Source of the DNA: Pseudooceanicola endophyticus
Lineage (GTDB): Bacteria; Pseudomonadota; Alphaproteobacteria; Rhodobacterales; Rhodobacteraceae
Direction of reading: 5' to 3'
Length of the DNA stretch: 64,000 bases
Assembly: GCF_018760365.1 (NCBI RefSeq)
Contig: NZ_JAHIAB010000014.1
Coordinates: 62,001-126,000, forward strand
Shown here: positions 1 through 8,448 of the stretch, in pieces
Numbering within the stretch: the first letter of the stretch is position 1
Layout of the letters: each line of letters begins with the position of its first letter
The notes under the pieces: model-generated
What the model was told of the DNA's origin: nothing
Databases searched by the model: none
Seen by the model: only the letters and a program-made list of their open reading frames with translations
Program-made: the position numbers and the translations under genes

Positions 1-137
1 GGGGGCGGCCACTGAAAGCTCTTCTCCTCGCTGGAGAAGGCATAGAGGAAGATCAGCGCGATAGGCGCGAGCAGGAAGACCAGCCCCGCGGCGGCGGCCA
101 GGGTCAGGGCCAGGGGCGGGCGGCGCTCAGAGGGCAT
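1..137 (-). CDS. ABC transporter permease, PotC-like (partial, N-terminus only)
   Basis: Only the first 45 codons are inside the window. The start reads MPSERRPPLALTLAAAAG and runs into a long hydrophobic segment followed by a short periplasmic turn, the usual first membrane span of PotC-type inner-membrane permeases. The ATG lies inside the end of the preceding permease gene, an 11-nt overlap that implies translational coupling. As the last visible gene of the operon it should form a heterodimeric channel with the upstream permease. The family is judged from context and one membrane span; the permease EAA loop is outside the window. Confidence 0.8.
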   Translation of the reverse strand, partial: MPSERRPPLALTLAAAAGLVFLLAPIALIFLYAFSSEEKSFQWPP

Positions 138-1074
138 CGAAAGCTCCCATCCGGCGGGCACCCCAGAGATAAAGCCCCATGACCACGATCGGCACCACGG
201 TGAAGGCGGCGGCCAGGGGGATGTTGCCGGCGGTGCCGTGCTGAAGATAGACCGCCTGCCCCAGGAACAGCCGGGAATTGCCGATGATCTGCGGCACGAT
301 GTAATCCCCCAGCGTCAGCGAGAAGGTGAAGATCGACCCGGCCACCATGCCCGGCAGCGCCAGCGGCAGGATGATCATGCGAAAGCTCTGGCCGGGATGG
401 GCGCCCAGATCGGCAGCGGCTTCGATCAGGCCGGGGGGCACGCGTACCAGCGCGGCCTGAAGCGGCATGATCATGTAGGGCAGCCAGATATAGAGGAAGA
501 CCAGAAAGGTGCCCGCATAGCTGACCGACAGGGAATTGCCGCCGATCACCGGAAGGCCAAGGAAGGCGTCCAGGGCCCAGGTCAGGTGCAGCTTGGCGAA
601 GATCCAGTTCAGGATCCCCTCTTTCGCCAGTACCAGCTTCCAAGCGTAGACCTTGACCAGGTAGCTGGACCAGAGCGGCAGCATGACCCCGACGTAGAAC
701 AGCGCCTTCCAGATCCCCCGGGCATAGCGGGCCGCGAAATAGGCGATGGGAAAGGCCATTACCGCCGCCGCAAGCGTCACCGCCCCCGCCATCACCACCG
801 TGCGCAGCAGGATGTCGAGGTTCGCGGGCCGCAGCAGCTCCCCGTAGGTCTTCAGGGTGAATTCCCGCACCACCATCCCCGAGAATTCGTCGATGGAGAA
901 GAAGCTCTGGATCAGCAGGGCGATCAGGGCGCCGACATAGACGATGCCCAGCCAGAGCGTGATCGGCAGCACCATCAGGAAGACGAACATGCGCGGGCGG
1001 CGCAGGAGGCGATCCGCAAGGCGCGGCAGCAGCCCGGGGCGCGGCGCGAAGATCGCGGGGGCCTCTGTGCTCAT
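127..1074 (-). CDS. ABC transporter permease, PotB/spermidine-putrescine type
   Basis: The 315-residue inner-membrane permease has about six hydrophobic segments and the BPD-type EAA loop near residues 225-245 (EAAADLGAHPGQSF). The segment GNSRLFLGQAVYLQHGTAGNIPLAAAF near the C-terminus is typical of PotB-like permeases. The start MSTEAP was chosen because it overlaps the end of the ATPase gene by 4 nt and because upstream residues in the same frame are antisense to that gene. It sits third in the order binding protein, ATPase, permease, permease. The substrate is probably a polyamine or other small cationic or carboxylated amine, but this cannot be read from the sequence. Confidence 0.92.
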   Translation of the reverse strand: MSTEAPAIFAPRPGLLPRLADRLLRRPRMFVFLMVLPITLWLGIVYVGALIALLIQSFFSIDEFSGMVVREFTLKTYGELLRPANLDILLRTVVMAGAVTLAAAVMAFPIAYFAARYARGIWKALFYVGVMLPLWSSYLVKVYAWKLVLAKEGILNWIFAKLHLTWALDAFLGLPVIGGNSLSVSYAGTFLVFLYIWLPYMIMPLQAALVRVPPGLIEAAADLGAHPGQSFRMIILPLALPGMVAGSIFTFSLTLGDYIVPQIIGNSRLFLGQAVYLQHGTAGNIPLAAAFTVVPIVVMGLYLWGARRMGAFDAL

Positions 1075-2054
1075 GCCTCGGCCTCCAGCAGGTGCAGATG
1101 CTCGGGCGACCAGGCGATACGCACCTCGGCTCCCGCCTCGGGCGCGGCCTGCTGGGCGGGGATCAGCGCGCTCAGCCTCTGGCCGCGCAGCTCCAGCGTC
1201 AGCTTGGTCACGCGGCCATGGAAGAAGCGCCCGGTGACCCGCGCCGCCTGCCCCGCCGGATCCAGCCGGATATCCTCGGGCCGCAGGGAGGCCCACTGGC
1301 CGGGCGCGCCGATGCCCGCGACCTCGGCCGGGATGACATTGGACGAGCCCACGAAATCCGCCACAAAGCGCGAGGCCGGGCGGCGGTAGATCTGCGCCGG
1401 GGTGCCCAGCTGGCGGATGCGCCCCTCGGCAAAGACGGCAACGCGGTCGGCCAGCGACAGCGCCTCGTCCTGATCATGGGTCACCAGAACGAAGGTCAGC
1501 CCCAGCCGCGCCTGAAGCGCGCGCAGCTCTTCCTGCATCTGTTCGCGCAGTTTCAGGTCAAGCGCGCCCAGCGGTTCGTCCAGCAGCACCACCCGGGGCC
1601 GGTTGATCAGCGCGCGCGCCAGGGCAACGCGCTGGCGCTGACCGCCCGACAGCTCTCCGGCGCGGCGGGCGCCGAAGCCCGACAGCTCGACCAGCGCAAG
1701 GGCCTCTTCGGCGGCGGCGTGGCGTTCCCGCCGCCCCATGCCGCGCACCCGCAGCCCGAAGGCCACGTTGTCGCGCACGTTCATGTGCGGAAACAGCGCG
1801 TAGTTCTGGAACACGGTATTCACGTTGCGCAGGTAGGGCGGCACGCCCCGCGCGGAAGTTCCGAAGATCTCGATCTCGCCGGCGGTGGGCTGTTCGAAGC
1901 CCGCGATCAGCCGCAGGCAGGTGGTCTTGCCAGAGCCCGATGGCCCCAGCATGGCAAAGAATTCCCCGTCGCGGATCGCCAGATCGACCCTATCGACGGC
2001 CCGGACATCCCCGAAATGGCGCGAGACGCCCCGGAAGGTGACAGCATCGGTCAT
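1071..2054 (-). CDS. ABC transporter ATP-binding protein, PotA-like
   Basis: The 327-residue protein energises import through the neighbouring permeases. The Walker A motif GPSGSGKT is at residues 37-44, the Q-loop is in NTVFQNYALFPHM, the signature LSGGQRQRVALARAL follows near residue 135, and the Walker B VVLLDEP and switch VTHDQDEA are intact. The C-terminal third (from about residue 240) is a TOBE-type regulatory domain (SNVIPAEVAG; ASLRPEDIRL). The start MTDAV follows the binding-protein gene after 56 nt that contain a perfect hairpin. The family is known to serve polyamine, iron or sugar importers; the neighbours favour a PotABCD-type system. Confidence 0.93.
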   Translation of the reverse strand: MTDAVTFRGVSRHFGDVRAVDRVDLAIRDGEFFAMLGPSGSGKTTCLRLIAGFEQPTAGEIEIFGTSARGVPPYLRNVNTVFQNYALFPHMNVRDNVAFGLRVRGMGRRERHAAAEEALALVELSGFGARRAGELSGGQRQRVALARALINRPRVVLLDEPLGALDLKLREQMQEELRALQARLGLTFVLVTHDQDEALSLADRVAVFAEGRIRQLGTPAQIYRRPASRFVADFVGSSNVIPAEVAGIGAPGQWASLRPEDIRLDPAGQAARVTGRFFHGRVTKLTLELRGQRLSALIPAQQAAPEAGAEVRIAWSPEHLHLLEAEA

Positions 2055-2076
2055 GGTGCAACTTTCACTCGGTGGT

Positions 2077-2101
2077 CCCGGGGCCGGATCGCGGCCCCGG
2101 G
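2077..2101 (-). terminator. Intercistronic GC-rich hairpin after the binding-protein gene
   Basis: A perfect 10-bp inverted repeat (CCCGGGGCCG at 2077-2086 with CGGCCCCGGG at 2092-2101, 5-nt loop) sits between the binding-protein stop and the ATPase start. It has no T-run, so it more likely stabilises the upstream mRNA end or partly attenuates transcription than acts as a full terminator. Confidence 0.6.
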
Positions 2102-2110
2102 CGAACGGGA

Positions 2111-3274
2111 TCAGCGGCCGCCGATCACGCCGATATAGTCCGAGACCCAGCGGTAGTAGGGCACGCAGCCGCCTTCCGCATCGCATTGCGACACCGGCGT
2201 CTGCCAGAACTTGATCTTGTCGAAATCGCCCGCGCCATTGGCCGCGCAGCCTTCCTCTGTCTGCATCCCCGAGCCATCGGTGCAGGCCGCGGGCACCGCC
2301 GGCACCGCGCCGAACCAGACCGAGAGGTCCGATTGCAGGTTCGAATTCAGCGCATGTTCCATGAACATGTAGGCGCAGTTGGGATGTTCGCTTTCGCTGT
2401 GCAGCATCAGCGTGTCGGCCCAGCCCGTCGCGCCCTCTTGCGGGATGACCGAGGCCACCGGCACCCCGTCCGCCGCCAGCAGGTTGACCATGAACGGCCA
2501 GGAGGACGAGGCCACCACCCCCTCGTTCTTGAAATCGTCGATCTGGATCATCGCGTCGTGCCAGTAGCGCGACACCAGCGTCCGCTGGGTGCGCAGCAGA
2601 TCAAGGGCGGCGGCATACTGATCCTCGGTCAGCTCGTAGGGGCTGGTGATGCCCAGCTCGGGCTGATGCGCCATCAGGTAAAGTGCGGCATCGGCGATGT
2701 AGATCGGCCCGTCATAGGCCTGCACGCGGCCCTTGTTGCTTTTGCCGTCGGGCAGCGTCATCTCCTGGAAGACGACGTTCCAGCTGGTCGGCGGTTCGGG
2801 GAAGGCTTCGGTGTTGTACATCAGCACGTTGGGCCCCCACATGAAGGGCGTGCCGTAATGCACCCCCTTCACGGTGTGCCAGGGCGCGTCCTTCAGCCGG
2901 TCGTCGACCTTGTCCCAGTCGGGGATCAGCGCGGTGTTGATGGGCTGCACCCGCTTGCCGGCGATCAGCCGCAGCGAGGCATCGCCCGAAGCCGTCACCA
3001 GGTCGAAGCCGCCCTCGTTCATCAGCGCCACCATCTCGTCCGAGGTATTGGCGGTCTTGACCTCGACCTTGCAGCCCGAGGCGGCCTCGAACTTGGTCAC
3101 CCAGTCATAGGCGGGATCGGTCTCTCCGCGCTCGATATAGCCCGGCCAGGCCACGATCGAGACGCTGCCCTCTCCCGGGCCCAGCGATTTCAGCATGTCG
3201 GCAGCCGACAGAGGAAGGGCAGAGGCGGCCACCAGCGCCAGACCCGCGACGCAGCCGGAGTAAATCTGTTTCAT
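2111..3274 (-). CDS. Periplasmic substrate-binding protein, PotD/extracellular family 1
   Basis: The 387-residue protein has a Sec signal peptide (MKQIYSGCVAGLALVAASALPLSA, cleavage probably near residue 24). The mature part opens with SVSIVAWPGYIERGE, the first beta strand and ligand loop of PotD-type type-II binding proteins, and contains the YGTPFMWGPNVLMYN hinge segment common in this family. Three extra cysteine-containing loops near the C-terminus (CTDGSGMQTEEGC; CDAEGGC) suggest disulfides. An AGGGAT ribosome-binding site precedes the ATG. It is the promoter-proximal gene of the importer, and a hairpin follows it, consistent with higher expression than the membrane subunits. Confidence 0.92.
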   Translation of the reverse strand: MKQIYSGCVAGLALVAASALPLSAADMLKSLGPGEGSVSIVAWPGYIERGETDPAYDWVTKFEAASGCKVEVKTANTSDEMVALMNEGGFDLVTASGDASLRLIAGKRVQPINTALIPDWDKVDDRLKDAPWHTVKGVHYGTPFMWGPNVLMYNTEAFPEPPTSWNVVFQEMTLPDGKSNKGRVQAYDGPIYIADAALYLMAHQPELGITSPYELTEDQYAAALDLLRTQRTLVSRYWHDAMIQIDDFKNEGVVASSSWPFMVNLLAADGVPVASVIPQEGATGWADTLMLHSESEHPNCAYMFMEHALNSNLQSDLSVWFGAVPAVPAACTDGSGMQTEEGCAANGAGDFDKIKFWQTPVSQCDAEGGCVPYYRWVSDYIGVIGGR

Positions 3275-3396
3275 CTTGGCGATCCCTGTTGCAGCGAGAG
3301 CCTCACGCTCTCTTGAAGGGAAGCCTTGGCAAAACGGGCCGTTGCCACAAATTCAATTCTCAGGTCGCGGGTATCGGAAAAACCGAAAGCGAAGGA

Positions 3397-4299
3397 TTAC
3401 TTCGCGTTCTTATGGATTTGCGCCGCCTGGATAAATTCGCGCGCCACCCGCGACAACGGCGCACCCCGCCGCCAGACGGTTCCAACCTGCACAACCGGCA
3501 GGCTTCCGGAGACATCGCGCGACACGATCCGGTCGCCTTCCAGCGACCAGCGGCGATAGACCAGCTCGGGCAGCAGGGCGATTCCCGCCCGCGTCGCCAC
3601 CAGAGAGCGCACCGCCTCGACCGAGCGGGTGCGGAAGGCCACCCGGGGCCGCGCCCCGAAGGCCGCAAGCAGCCGCGCCGTCGCCTCCTCGATCTCGTCC
3701 ACCCGCAGCATGATCATCGGCTCTTCCGCCAGATCCTCGATCGAGACCGAGGGCCGGGTGGCCAGCGGATGCCCGTTCGGCAGCCAGAGCTGGTAGGGAG
3801 AGGTGTCGATGATCTCGGAATGCAGGGCCATGCGATCACGCATGTTGGAGGTGACCATGACCGCCACGTCCAGCTCTCCGCCCACCAGCAGGTGTTCCAG
3901 GTAATCGCCGCTGTCCTCCAGCGCCGTCACCTCGACCTGCGGGTTGGAGCGACGGAACCGCGCCAGGATGTCCGAAAGCACATAGCCCGCCACCAGCGAG
4001 GTCACACCGACATGCAGCCGCCCGGTCAGCGGCGCGCCCTCCTCGCTCAGCGCCTGGCGGGCATCCGAAACGCTGGCCAGGATGGCATTCACATGGCGCA
4101 GAAACTGGTGGCCCTTCTGGGTGATCTCCAGCCCCCGCGGATGGCGGGTGAACAGCGGCAGACCCAGATCCGCCTCCAGCTCCCGGATCGCCTCGGTGAC
4201 GGCGGATTGCGAAATCGCCAGCGCCTGCGCGGCGCCCGACACCGTGCCTGTTTCCGCCACGGCGACAAAATAGCGAAGCTGCTTGAGTGTGAAGGCCAT
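3397..4299 (-). CDS. LysR-family transcriptional regulator
   Basis: The 300-residue protein begins MAFTLKQLRYFVAVAETGTVSGAAQALAISQSAVTEAIRELE, a canonical LysR winged helix-turn-helix, followed by a periplasmic-binding-protein-like effector domain from about residue 90. The start was set at MAFTLKQL because the HTH starts there; the longer in-frame extension has no homologous character. It lies upstream of and codirectional with the ABC importer operon, separated from it by 122 nt, and so is the likely regulator of that operon. The inducer is unknown. Confidence 0.92.
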   Translation of the reverse strand: MAFTLKQLRYFVAVAETGTVSGAAQALAISQSAVTEAIRELEADLGLPLFTRHPRGLEITQKGHQFLRHVNAILASVSDARQALSEEGAPLTGRLHVGVTSLVAGYVLSDILARFRRSNPQVEVTALEDSGDYLEHLLVGGELDVAVMVTSNMRDRMALHSEIIDTSPYQLWLPNGHPLATRPSVSIEDLAEEPMIMLRVDEIEEATARLLAAFGARPRVAFRTRSVEAVRSLVATRAGIALLPELVYRRWSLEGDRIVSRDVSGSLPVVQVGTVWRRGAPLSRVAREFIQAAQIHKNAK

Positions 4300-4506
4300 G
4301 TCCCTGCCTAGTCCGGCCGCTGCCGCGCCGTCCATCGCAATGTGATCACAGCCCCGCCACGCTATGGCCTGCCCACCGACGCGGCTTGGCGTCAGGACCA
4401 AGGTCGCAGGCCGGACGCGCAATTATTAAGCGCGCTTTAACCCTGTAACCTTTATGAAGAGAGGGCCGGATATCCTTCCGGTGGGTGTTTGAGAGAGGAG
4501 CGCCCC

Positions 4507-4701
4507 ATGACCACCCCCTCCGACACGCTGGCCATCAAGCGCATCATCGGCGCCCGGATGGACAGCGATGCAGACGGGCGGCTGACCGGCTGCCGCCTGG
4601 AGGCCCTGACCGAAACCGGACAGGTCCATATCGAGTTGAGCCGGGAGGAATCCCACAGGTTGCTCGACCTGATGCAATCCGCCCGCGTCGATTTCGGCTA
4701 G
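4507..4701 (+). CDS. Small hypothetical protein (64 aa)
   Basis: An ATG preceded by GAGAGAGGAG opens a 64-residue protein (MTTPSDTLAIKRIIGARMDSDADGRLTGCRLEALTETG) that ends just before a strong terminator. The amphipathic, single-cysteine sequence contains no recognised motif; it looks like a small soluble alpha/beta protein. A good ribosome-binding site, its own terminator and a plausible promoter region upstream (AT-rich at about 4430-4460) argue that it is a real gene. Function unknown. Confidence 0.65.
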   Translation: MTTPSDTLAIKRIIGARMDSDADGRLTGCRLEALTETGQVHIELSREESHRLLDLMQSARVDFG

Positions 4702-4721
4702 GCCCCGGCGGCGCGGCCTTT

Positions 4722-4750
4722 CGGGCAGGACGGGACCCTGCCCGCTTTTC
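4722..4750 (+). terminator. Rho-independent terminator
   Basis: An 8-bp perfect stem (CGGGCAGG at 4722-4729 with CCTGCCCG at 4737-4744, 7-nt loop) is followed by CTTTTCC. It lies between the small gene ending at 4701 and the convergent membrane-protein gene ending at 4754. Confidence 0.75.
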
Positions 4751-4753
4751 CAA

Positions 4754-5110
4754 TCAGATCGCCAGAATGCCCAGATAGCGCGATCCGCTGACCGGCTTGC
4801 CCTCATTGGCCAGCAGGAAACCGGAAATGATCCGGGTCAGCCCCCAGACCAGCAGAAAGAGATAGAGGATCACGCCGATCCCGATGAAAAGCGTGATCAG
4901 GCTCAGGATGCTGATCAGCAGGCTGATCCAGAAGGTCCGGATCTGGAACCGCAGATGGGTATCGACCACCTCATCCTTGCCCTTTGAAATATAGGCGAAA
5001 ATAACGCCTGCAAGATAGGTGATGCCGACAAAGTATCCCACGGCGTAAAGGCCGTAGATGATTTTCGGCGGCATGAAATCCCGTTCCACGGCCAGGCTCT
5101 GATCCGTCAT
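4754..5110 (-). CDS. DUF4870-like small membrane protein
   Basis: The 118-residue protein has three predicted membrane helices: IIYGLYAVGYFVGITYLAGVIFAYI, then after an HLRFQIRTFW linker ISLLISILSLITLFIGIGVIL and YLFLLVWGLTRIISGFLLA. The linker with D-T-H-L-R-F-Q-I-R-T-F-W and the G-P/G-x-x-S ending resemble DUF4870/Tic20-like proteins. The start MTDQSLAVERDF was chosen over a longer version because the N-terminal extension is unlike the family. Cellular role unknown; it presumably sits in the inner membrane. Confidence 0.8.
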   Translation of the reverse strand: MTDQSLAVERDFMPPKIIYGLYAVGYFVGITYLAGVIFAYISKGKDEVVDTHLRFQIRTFWISLLISILSLITLFIGIGVILYLFLLVWGLTRIISGFLLANEGKPVSGSRYLGILAI

Positions 5111-5254
5111 GTGCACTCCGTAATGACCAATGCGGAGAGCCGCGCGAGCCATTGCTCCGCCGCTCACGATGAATTGACCGTCACAATATCCATTAATTCC
5201 CGCAGGTCCGATTTTTCTGCCCGCTCGGCAGATTATTGCCAGCGCGCTGCGACT

Positions 5255-5674
5255 TCAGCCGCCGTAACGGCGCAGCACCACATGGGTTTTCGCCGAAGCG
5301 ATCAGTCCCGAGGCCAGGATCCTGTCCCCGAGCGCCGAAAGCGCCGCCGGATCGGGCACCGTGACCCGGGCCAGGGCGTCGATCTCTCCGGCCAGCGACA
5401 AAACGGAGGTCACGCCCTCCTGCCCGCGCAGCCATTGCAGGGCCCGGTCGCAGGGCCGCTCGGCGATGGTCATCAGGATCACCGCCTCGATCAGCCCGGC
5501 GCCGGAGATTTCCGCGTGGTAGCCGCGCAGGATGCCAGCCCGTTCCATCGCCTGGATCCGGCCCTGCACCGCCGGGCGCGACAGGCCGACGCGCCGGCCC
5601 AGCTCGGCCGCGCTCAGGCGGGCGTCTTCCTGCAGCAGCGCCAGCAGGCGTTTGTTCGTGGGATCAAGGTCCAT
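5255..5674 (-). CDS. Lrp/AsnC-family transcriptional regulator
   Basis: The 139-residue protein has an N-terminal HTH (LDPTNKRLLALLQEDARLSAAELGRRVGLSRPAVQGRIQAME) and a C-terminal RAM/ligand-binding domain (VILMTIAERPCDRALQWLRGQEGVTSVLSLAGEIDALARVTV). The size matches the family. It is divergent from the cupin gene starting at 5772; the 97-nt shared promoter region suggests that it controls that gene and itself, probably in response to an amino acid. Effector unknown. Confidence 0.92.
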   Translation of the reverse strand: MDLDPTNKRLLALLQEDARLSAAELGRRVGLSRPAVQGRIQAMERAGILRGYHAEISGAGLIEAVILMTIAERPCDRALQWLRGQEGVTSVLSLAGEIDALARVTVPDPAALSALGDRILASGLIASAKTHVVLRRYGG

Positions 5675-5771
5675 TTCAATTCAAGCGTTTGGCAATCATC
5701 TTCCGACGATCTGCAAGGTGACGGATCGGGGCGGCCCATGGCAAAACCGGCCCAGCAACAGGAGCAACCGG

Positions 5772-6086
5772 ATGCAAAAGATCACCCCCCGCCAGTTCTC
5801 GGGCAAAACCGCCTGGGATGCCATGCTGATCGAGACCTTTACCGGCGCGACCACCGTGCGCCTGCACTGGACCGATGCGCCCTACAAGTGGCACATCAAC
5901 GACGGCCCCGAGGTTTTCGTGGTGCTGGACGGCGTCGTCGACATGCAGACCGAGGAAAACGGCCATGTCCTGACCCATCGCCTGGAGGCCGGCGACATCT
6001 TCCATGCCCGCGAAGGCGACCGTCACGTGGCCGCCCCCCGGGGCATTGCGCGGGTTCTGGTCATCGAACGCGAGGGCAGCGTCTGA
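5772..6086 (+). CDS. Cupin-domain protein
   Basis: The 104-residue protein is a single small beta barrel. W-H-I-N-D-G-P-E-V-F-V-V-L-D-G corresponds to cupin motif 1 (a histidine and glutamate as possible metal ligands) and EAGDIFHAREGDRHVAAPRG to motif 2 with a histidine. The ATG has a clear GGAGCAACCGG ribosome-binding site, so the longer upstream reading frame is rejected. The gene is paired divergently with an AsnC regulator. Small stand-alone cupins can be isomerases, dioxygenase-like enzymes or sugar-binding proteins; no specific reaction can be assigned. Confidence 0.88.
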   Translation: MQKITPRQFSGKTAWDAMLIETFTGATTVRLHWTDAPYKWHINDGPEVFVVLDGVVDMQTEENGHVLTHRLEAGDIFHAREGDRHVAAPRGIARVLVIEREGSV

Positions 6087-6182
6087 GCGCCCCTTGCGGC
6101 GGATCGGAACTGTTCCTAGGGTCCCGCTCCGTTTGGCAGGGCCATGTTCCCACCCTGCCCCATTACTTCAGGAAGATCCTCG

Positions 6183-7190
6183 ATGTCGTTGAAATCCCTT
6201 CTTCTGGCAGGTGCCGCGCTGACCCTGCCCGGCCTGGCCATGGCAGACCCGATCGCCCCCAAGGTGCTGGTCATCACCATGTTCGGCGGTGAGGCCAAGC
6301 CCTGGCTCTCCGGGCTGGACCTGCCGCAAAGCGTGAAGATCCCCGGCCTTCCGGCGGATGCGGACGCGCTGCACTGCAATGCAGACCTGTGCGAAATGAC
6401 GACCACCATGGGCTTTGCAAATGCCGCGGCCTCGGCCATGGCGGTGGGCTTCTCGGACCAGGTGGACCTGCGCCAGACCTATGTGATCATTGCCGGGATC
6501 GCCGGGGTGAACCCCGAGAAGGGCACCCTGGGCGGGGCCGCCTGGGCGGATTACGTGGTCGATACCGGTCTCGTGCATTTCATCGACAGCCGCGAGGCCC
6601 CCGCCGACTGGCCCAGCCAGATCGTCGAGCTGGGCGCCAAGGCCCCCGATGAAAAGCCCGGCTGGTCCGCCGGTACCGAGGTCTTCGCCCTGAACGCCGA
6701 TCTGGTGCAGGACGCCTTCGCGGCGACCAAGGACGTGGCGCTGAGCGACGGCGACGCCGCCAAGGCCTATCGCGCCCTCTACAGCCAGGAGGCGGCCAAG
6801 GCCGCGCCCGCGGTCACCGTCTGCGCCTCGGTCTCTTCGGACACCTACTGGCACGGGGCGATCACCGCGGCAGAGGTCGCGCGCCACACCGCCTTCCTCA
6901 CCGATGGCAAGGCCGACTACTGCATGAGCCAGATGGAAGACAACGCCACGCTGACAGGCCTCAAGCGCGCCGCCGAAGCCGGGCGTCTGGATTTCGACCG
7001 GGTTGCGGTGCTGCGCACGGCCTCGAACTTCGACCGTGCCCATGACGGCCAGACCACCGCCGAGTCGCTGGCGGCCAAGTCCGGCGGTTACGGTCCGGCG
7101 ACCCAGAACGCCTTCCTGGTCGGCAATGCCTTTGCCCAGACCATCATCACCCATTGGGACGACTACGCCACCGGCGTGCCGAAACCCTGA
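6183..7190 (+). CDS. Purine nucleoside permease-like periplasmic protein (NUP family)
   Basis: The 335-residue protein has a signal peptide (MSLKSLLLAGAALTLPGLAMA). The mature part follows the NUP/nucleoside-phosphorylase-like pattern: PKVLVITMFGGEAKPWL, the hydrophobic ITAGIAGVNP-like segment (IIAGIAGVNPEKGTLGGAAWADYVVD) and near the C-terminus VLRTASNFDRAHDGQTTAESL. AGGAAGATCCTCG upstream of the ATG supports this start. Family members are linked to purine nucleoside uptake in fungi, but the fold is that of a phosphorylase and bacterial homologues are exported proteins, so an extracytoplasmic nucleoside-handling role is the cautious reading. Confidence 0.85.
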   Translation: MSLKSLLLAGAALTLPGLAMADPIAPKVLVITMFGGEAKPWLSGLDLPQSVKIPGLPADADALHCNADLCEMTTTMGFANAAASAMAVGFSDQVDLRQTYVIIAGIAGVNPEKGTLGGAAWADYVVDTGLVHFIDSREAPADWPSQIVELGAKAPDEKPGWSAGTEVFALNADLVQDAFAATKDVALSDGDAAKAYRALYSQEAAKAAPAVTVCASVSSDTYWHGAITAAEVARHTAFLTDGKADYCMSQMEDNATLTGLKRAAEAGRLDFDRVAVLRTASNFDRAHDGQTTAESLAAKSGGYGPATQNAFLVGNAFAQTIITHWDDYATGVPKP

Positions 7191-7196
7191 TCCCGT

Positions 7197-7220
7197 CGCG
7201 GGCGGTTCAGGCCGCCCGCG
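7197..7220. terminator. Bidirectional stem-loop between convergent genes
   Basis: A perfect 9-bp stem (CGCGGGCGG at 7197-7205 with CCGCCCGCG at 7212-7220, 6-nt loop) fills the 38-nt gap between the convergent nucleoside-permease-like and PLP-enzyme genes. There is no T-run on either side. Confidence 0.65.
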
Positions 7221-7228
7221 TCCCTCGC

Positions 7229-8149
7229 TCAGTACTTGAGCCCCGTGTCACAAAGCACTGTCGCCACGATCACATCCTCCGCCAGACGGCCCGAGCGCAG
7301 CAGCGTGATCGCGGCGCAGACATTGGCCGCCGCCGTATAGCCGACATAGAGCCCTTCGCGCACCGCCAGGGCGCGGTGCATCTCGGCCACCTCCTCATCC
7401 GTGACCGCAAGCCCGAGGTCCATCAGCCCGGGCTGCCAATGCGGCGGCACCAGCCCGTAACCGGTGCCCTGAAGGACATGGCGCGGCTTGACGATGGCAT
7501 GGCCCGCCAGCGGTTCGCTGCCCCTGGGCTCTACCGGGGCGCAAAGCGTGGTAGGATCGGCCCGTTTCAGCGCCCGAGCCACGCCCAGGAAGGTGCTGCC
7601 GGTGCCAACCGCCGCCACCCAGCCCGCCACCGGACCGCCGGCCTGTTCCAGGATCTCGGCCCCGGTCCGCTCATGGGCGGTGATCCCCTCGGTGGCATTG
7701 AACTGGTCGACGTAGAAACCGCCAGTGTCACGGGCCAGGCGGCGCGCCGCCTCGGCGGCGGCAGCGACATCGGCCCCGGTGACCTGCCCCGGCGCGCCAT
7801 CAACCTGCGGCACCAGCACCACCCGGGCGCCAAGCGCCTCCATCATCTTTGCGCGGGCCGGGCTGTTGCCGGCGGACATCGTGACGATCAGCGGATGGCC
7901 AAGCGCGGCACAGACCACCGCCAGACCCGCGCCCATGTTGCCGCTGGTCATCTCGACCACCGGCATGTCGGGGGCCAGCCGCTCGTCCGCCCGCGCGGCC
8001 TCCAGGATGGCGCGCGCCGCACGGTCCTTGACGCTGCCGCCGGGCTGGAGGAATTCCGCCTTGGCCAGAATACGCCCCGGTCCCTCATGGATCCGATCCA
8101 GCGCCACCAGCGGGGTCCCTCCGATCAGATCAAGCACGCCTGCGGGCAT
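7229..8149 (-). CDS. Cysteine synthase-like PLP-dependent enzyme
   Basis: The 306-residue fold-type II PLP enzyme shows the Schiff-base lysine in PGGSVKDRAA (near residue 45), the substrate loop TSGNMG, the phosphate-binding GTGSTFLG and the C-terminal CDTGLKY that corresponds to the DSGERY ending of O-acetylserine sulfhydrylases. It probably makes cysteine or a related beta-substituted alanine; CysK, CysM and cystathionine-beta-synthase-like members cannot be separated by eye. The start at MPAGV was preferred because GGAGG lies 5 nt upstream; an ATG four codons earlier has no properly spaced site. It is divergent from the giant helicase gene. Confidence 0.88.
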   Translation of the reverse strand: MPAGVLDLIGGTPLVALDRIHEGPGRILAKAEFLQPGGSVKDRAARAILEAARADERLAPDMPVVEMTSGNMGAGLAVVCAALGHPLIVTMSAGNSPARAKMMEALGARVVLVPQVDGAPGQVTGADVAAAAEAARRLARDTGGFYVDQFNATEGITAHERTGAEILEQAGGPVAGWVAAVGTGSTFLGVARALKRADPTTLCAPVEPRGSEPLAGHAIVKPRHVLQGTGYGLVPPHWQPGLMDLGLAVTDEEVAEMHRALAVREGLYVGYTAAANVCAAITLLRSGRLAEDVIVATVLCDTGLKY

Positions 8150-8448
8150 CGCGGCCTCCATCCTTTGCTGCCTGCGGCCAGCCTGCCCGGCTTTGCCCCG
8201 GAAGACCACCGCCGGGCCGCCCCCGCAAAACTGCCTTTCCGATAATCGCATCAGACGGCATCCCGCCCATTGGCCCCCTGGCGAGCCGCCAATTCCCGCC
8301 GGGGCACCGGATTTGTGACACCATGGGCAAGAATCGCCTCTTGCGGCCTCGTCCATAGAGGCACAAAAGGGGAACCGGAAACCGTATTCACGATGCACCC
8401 CGGCGCGGCGCCTTTCCTGGCTCGATCCAATCATGTGTTGCATTTACA
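8150..8448. other. Divergent intergenic region, no gene seen
   Basis: This 299-nt region separates the PLP enzyme (leftward) from the giant helicase gene (rightward). No convincing small gene, repeat or palindromic operator is visible. It must contain both promoters. The last 20 nt before the helicase gene are AT-rich compared with the surroundings. Confidence 0.5.
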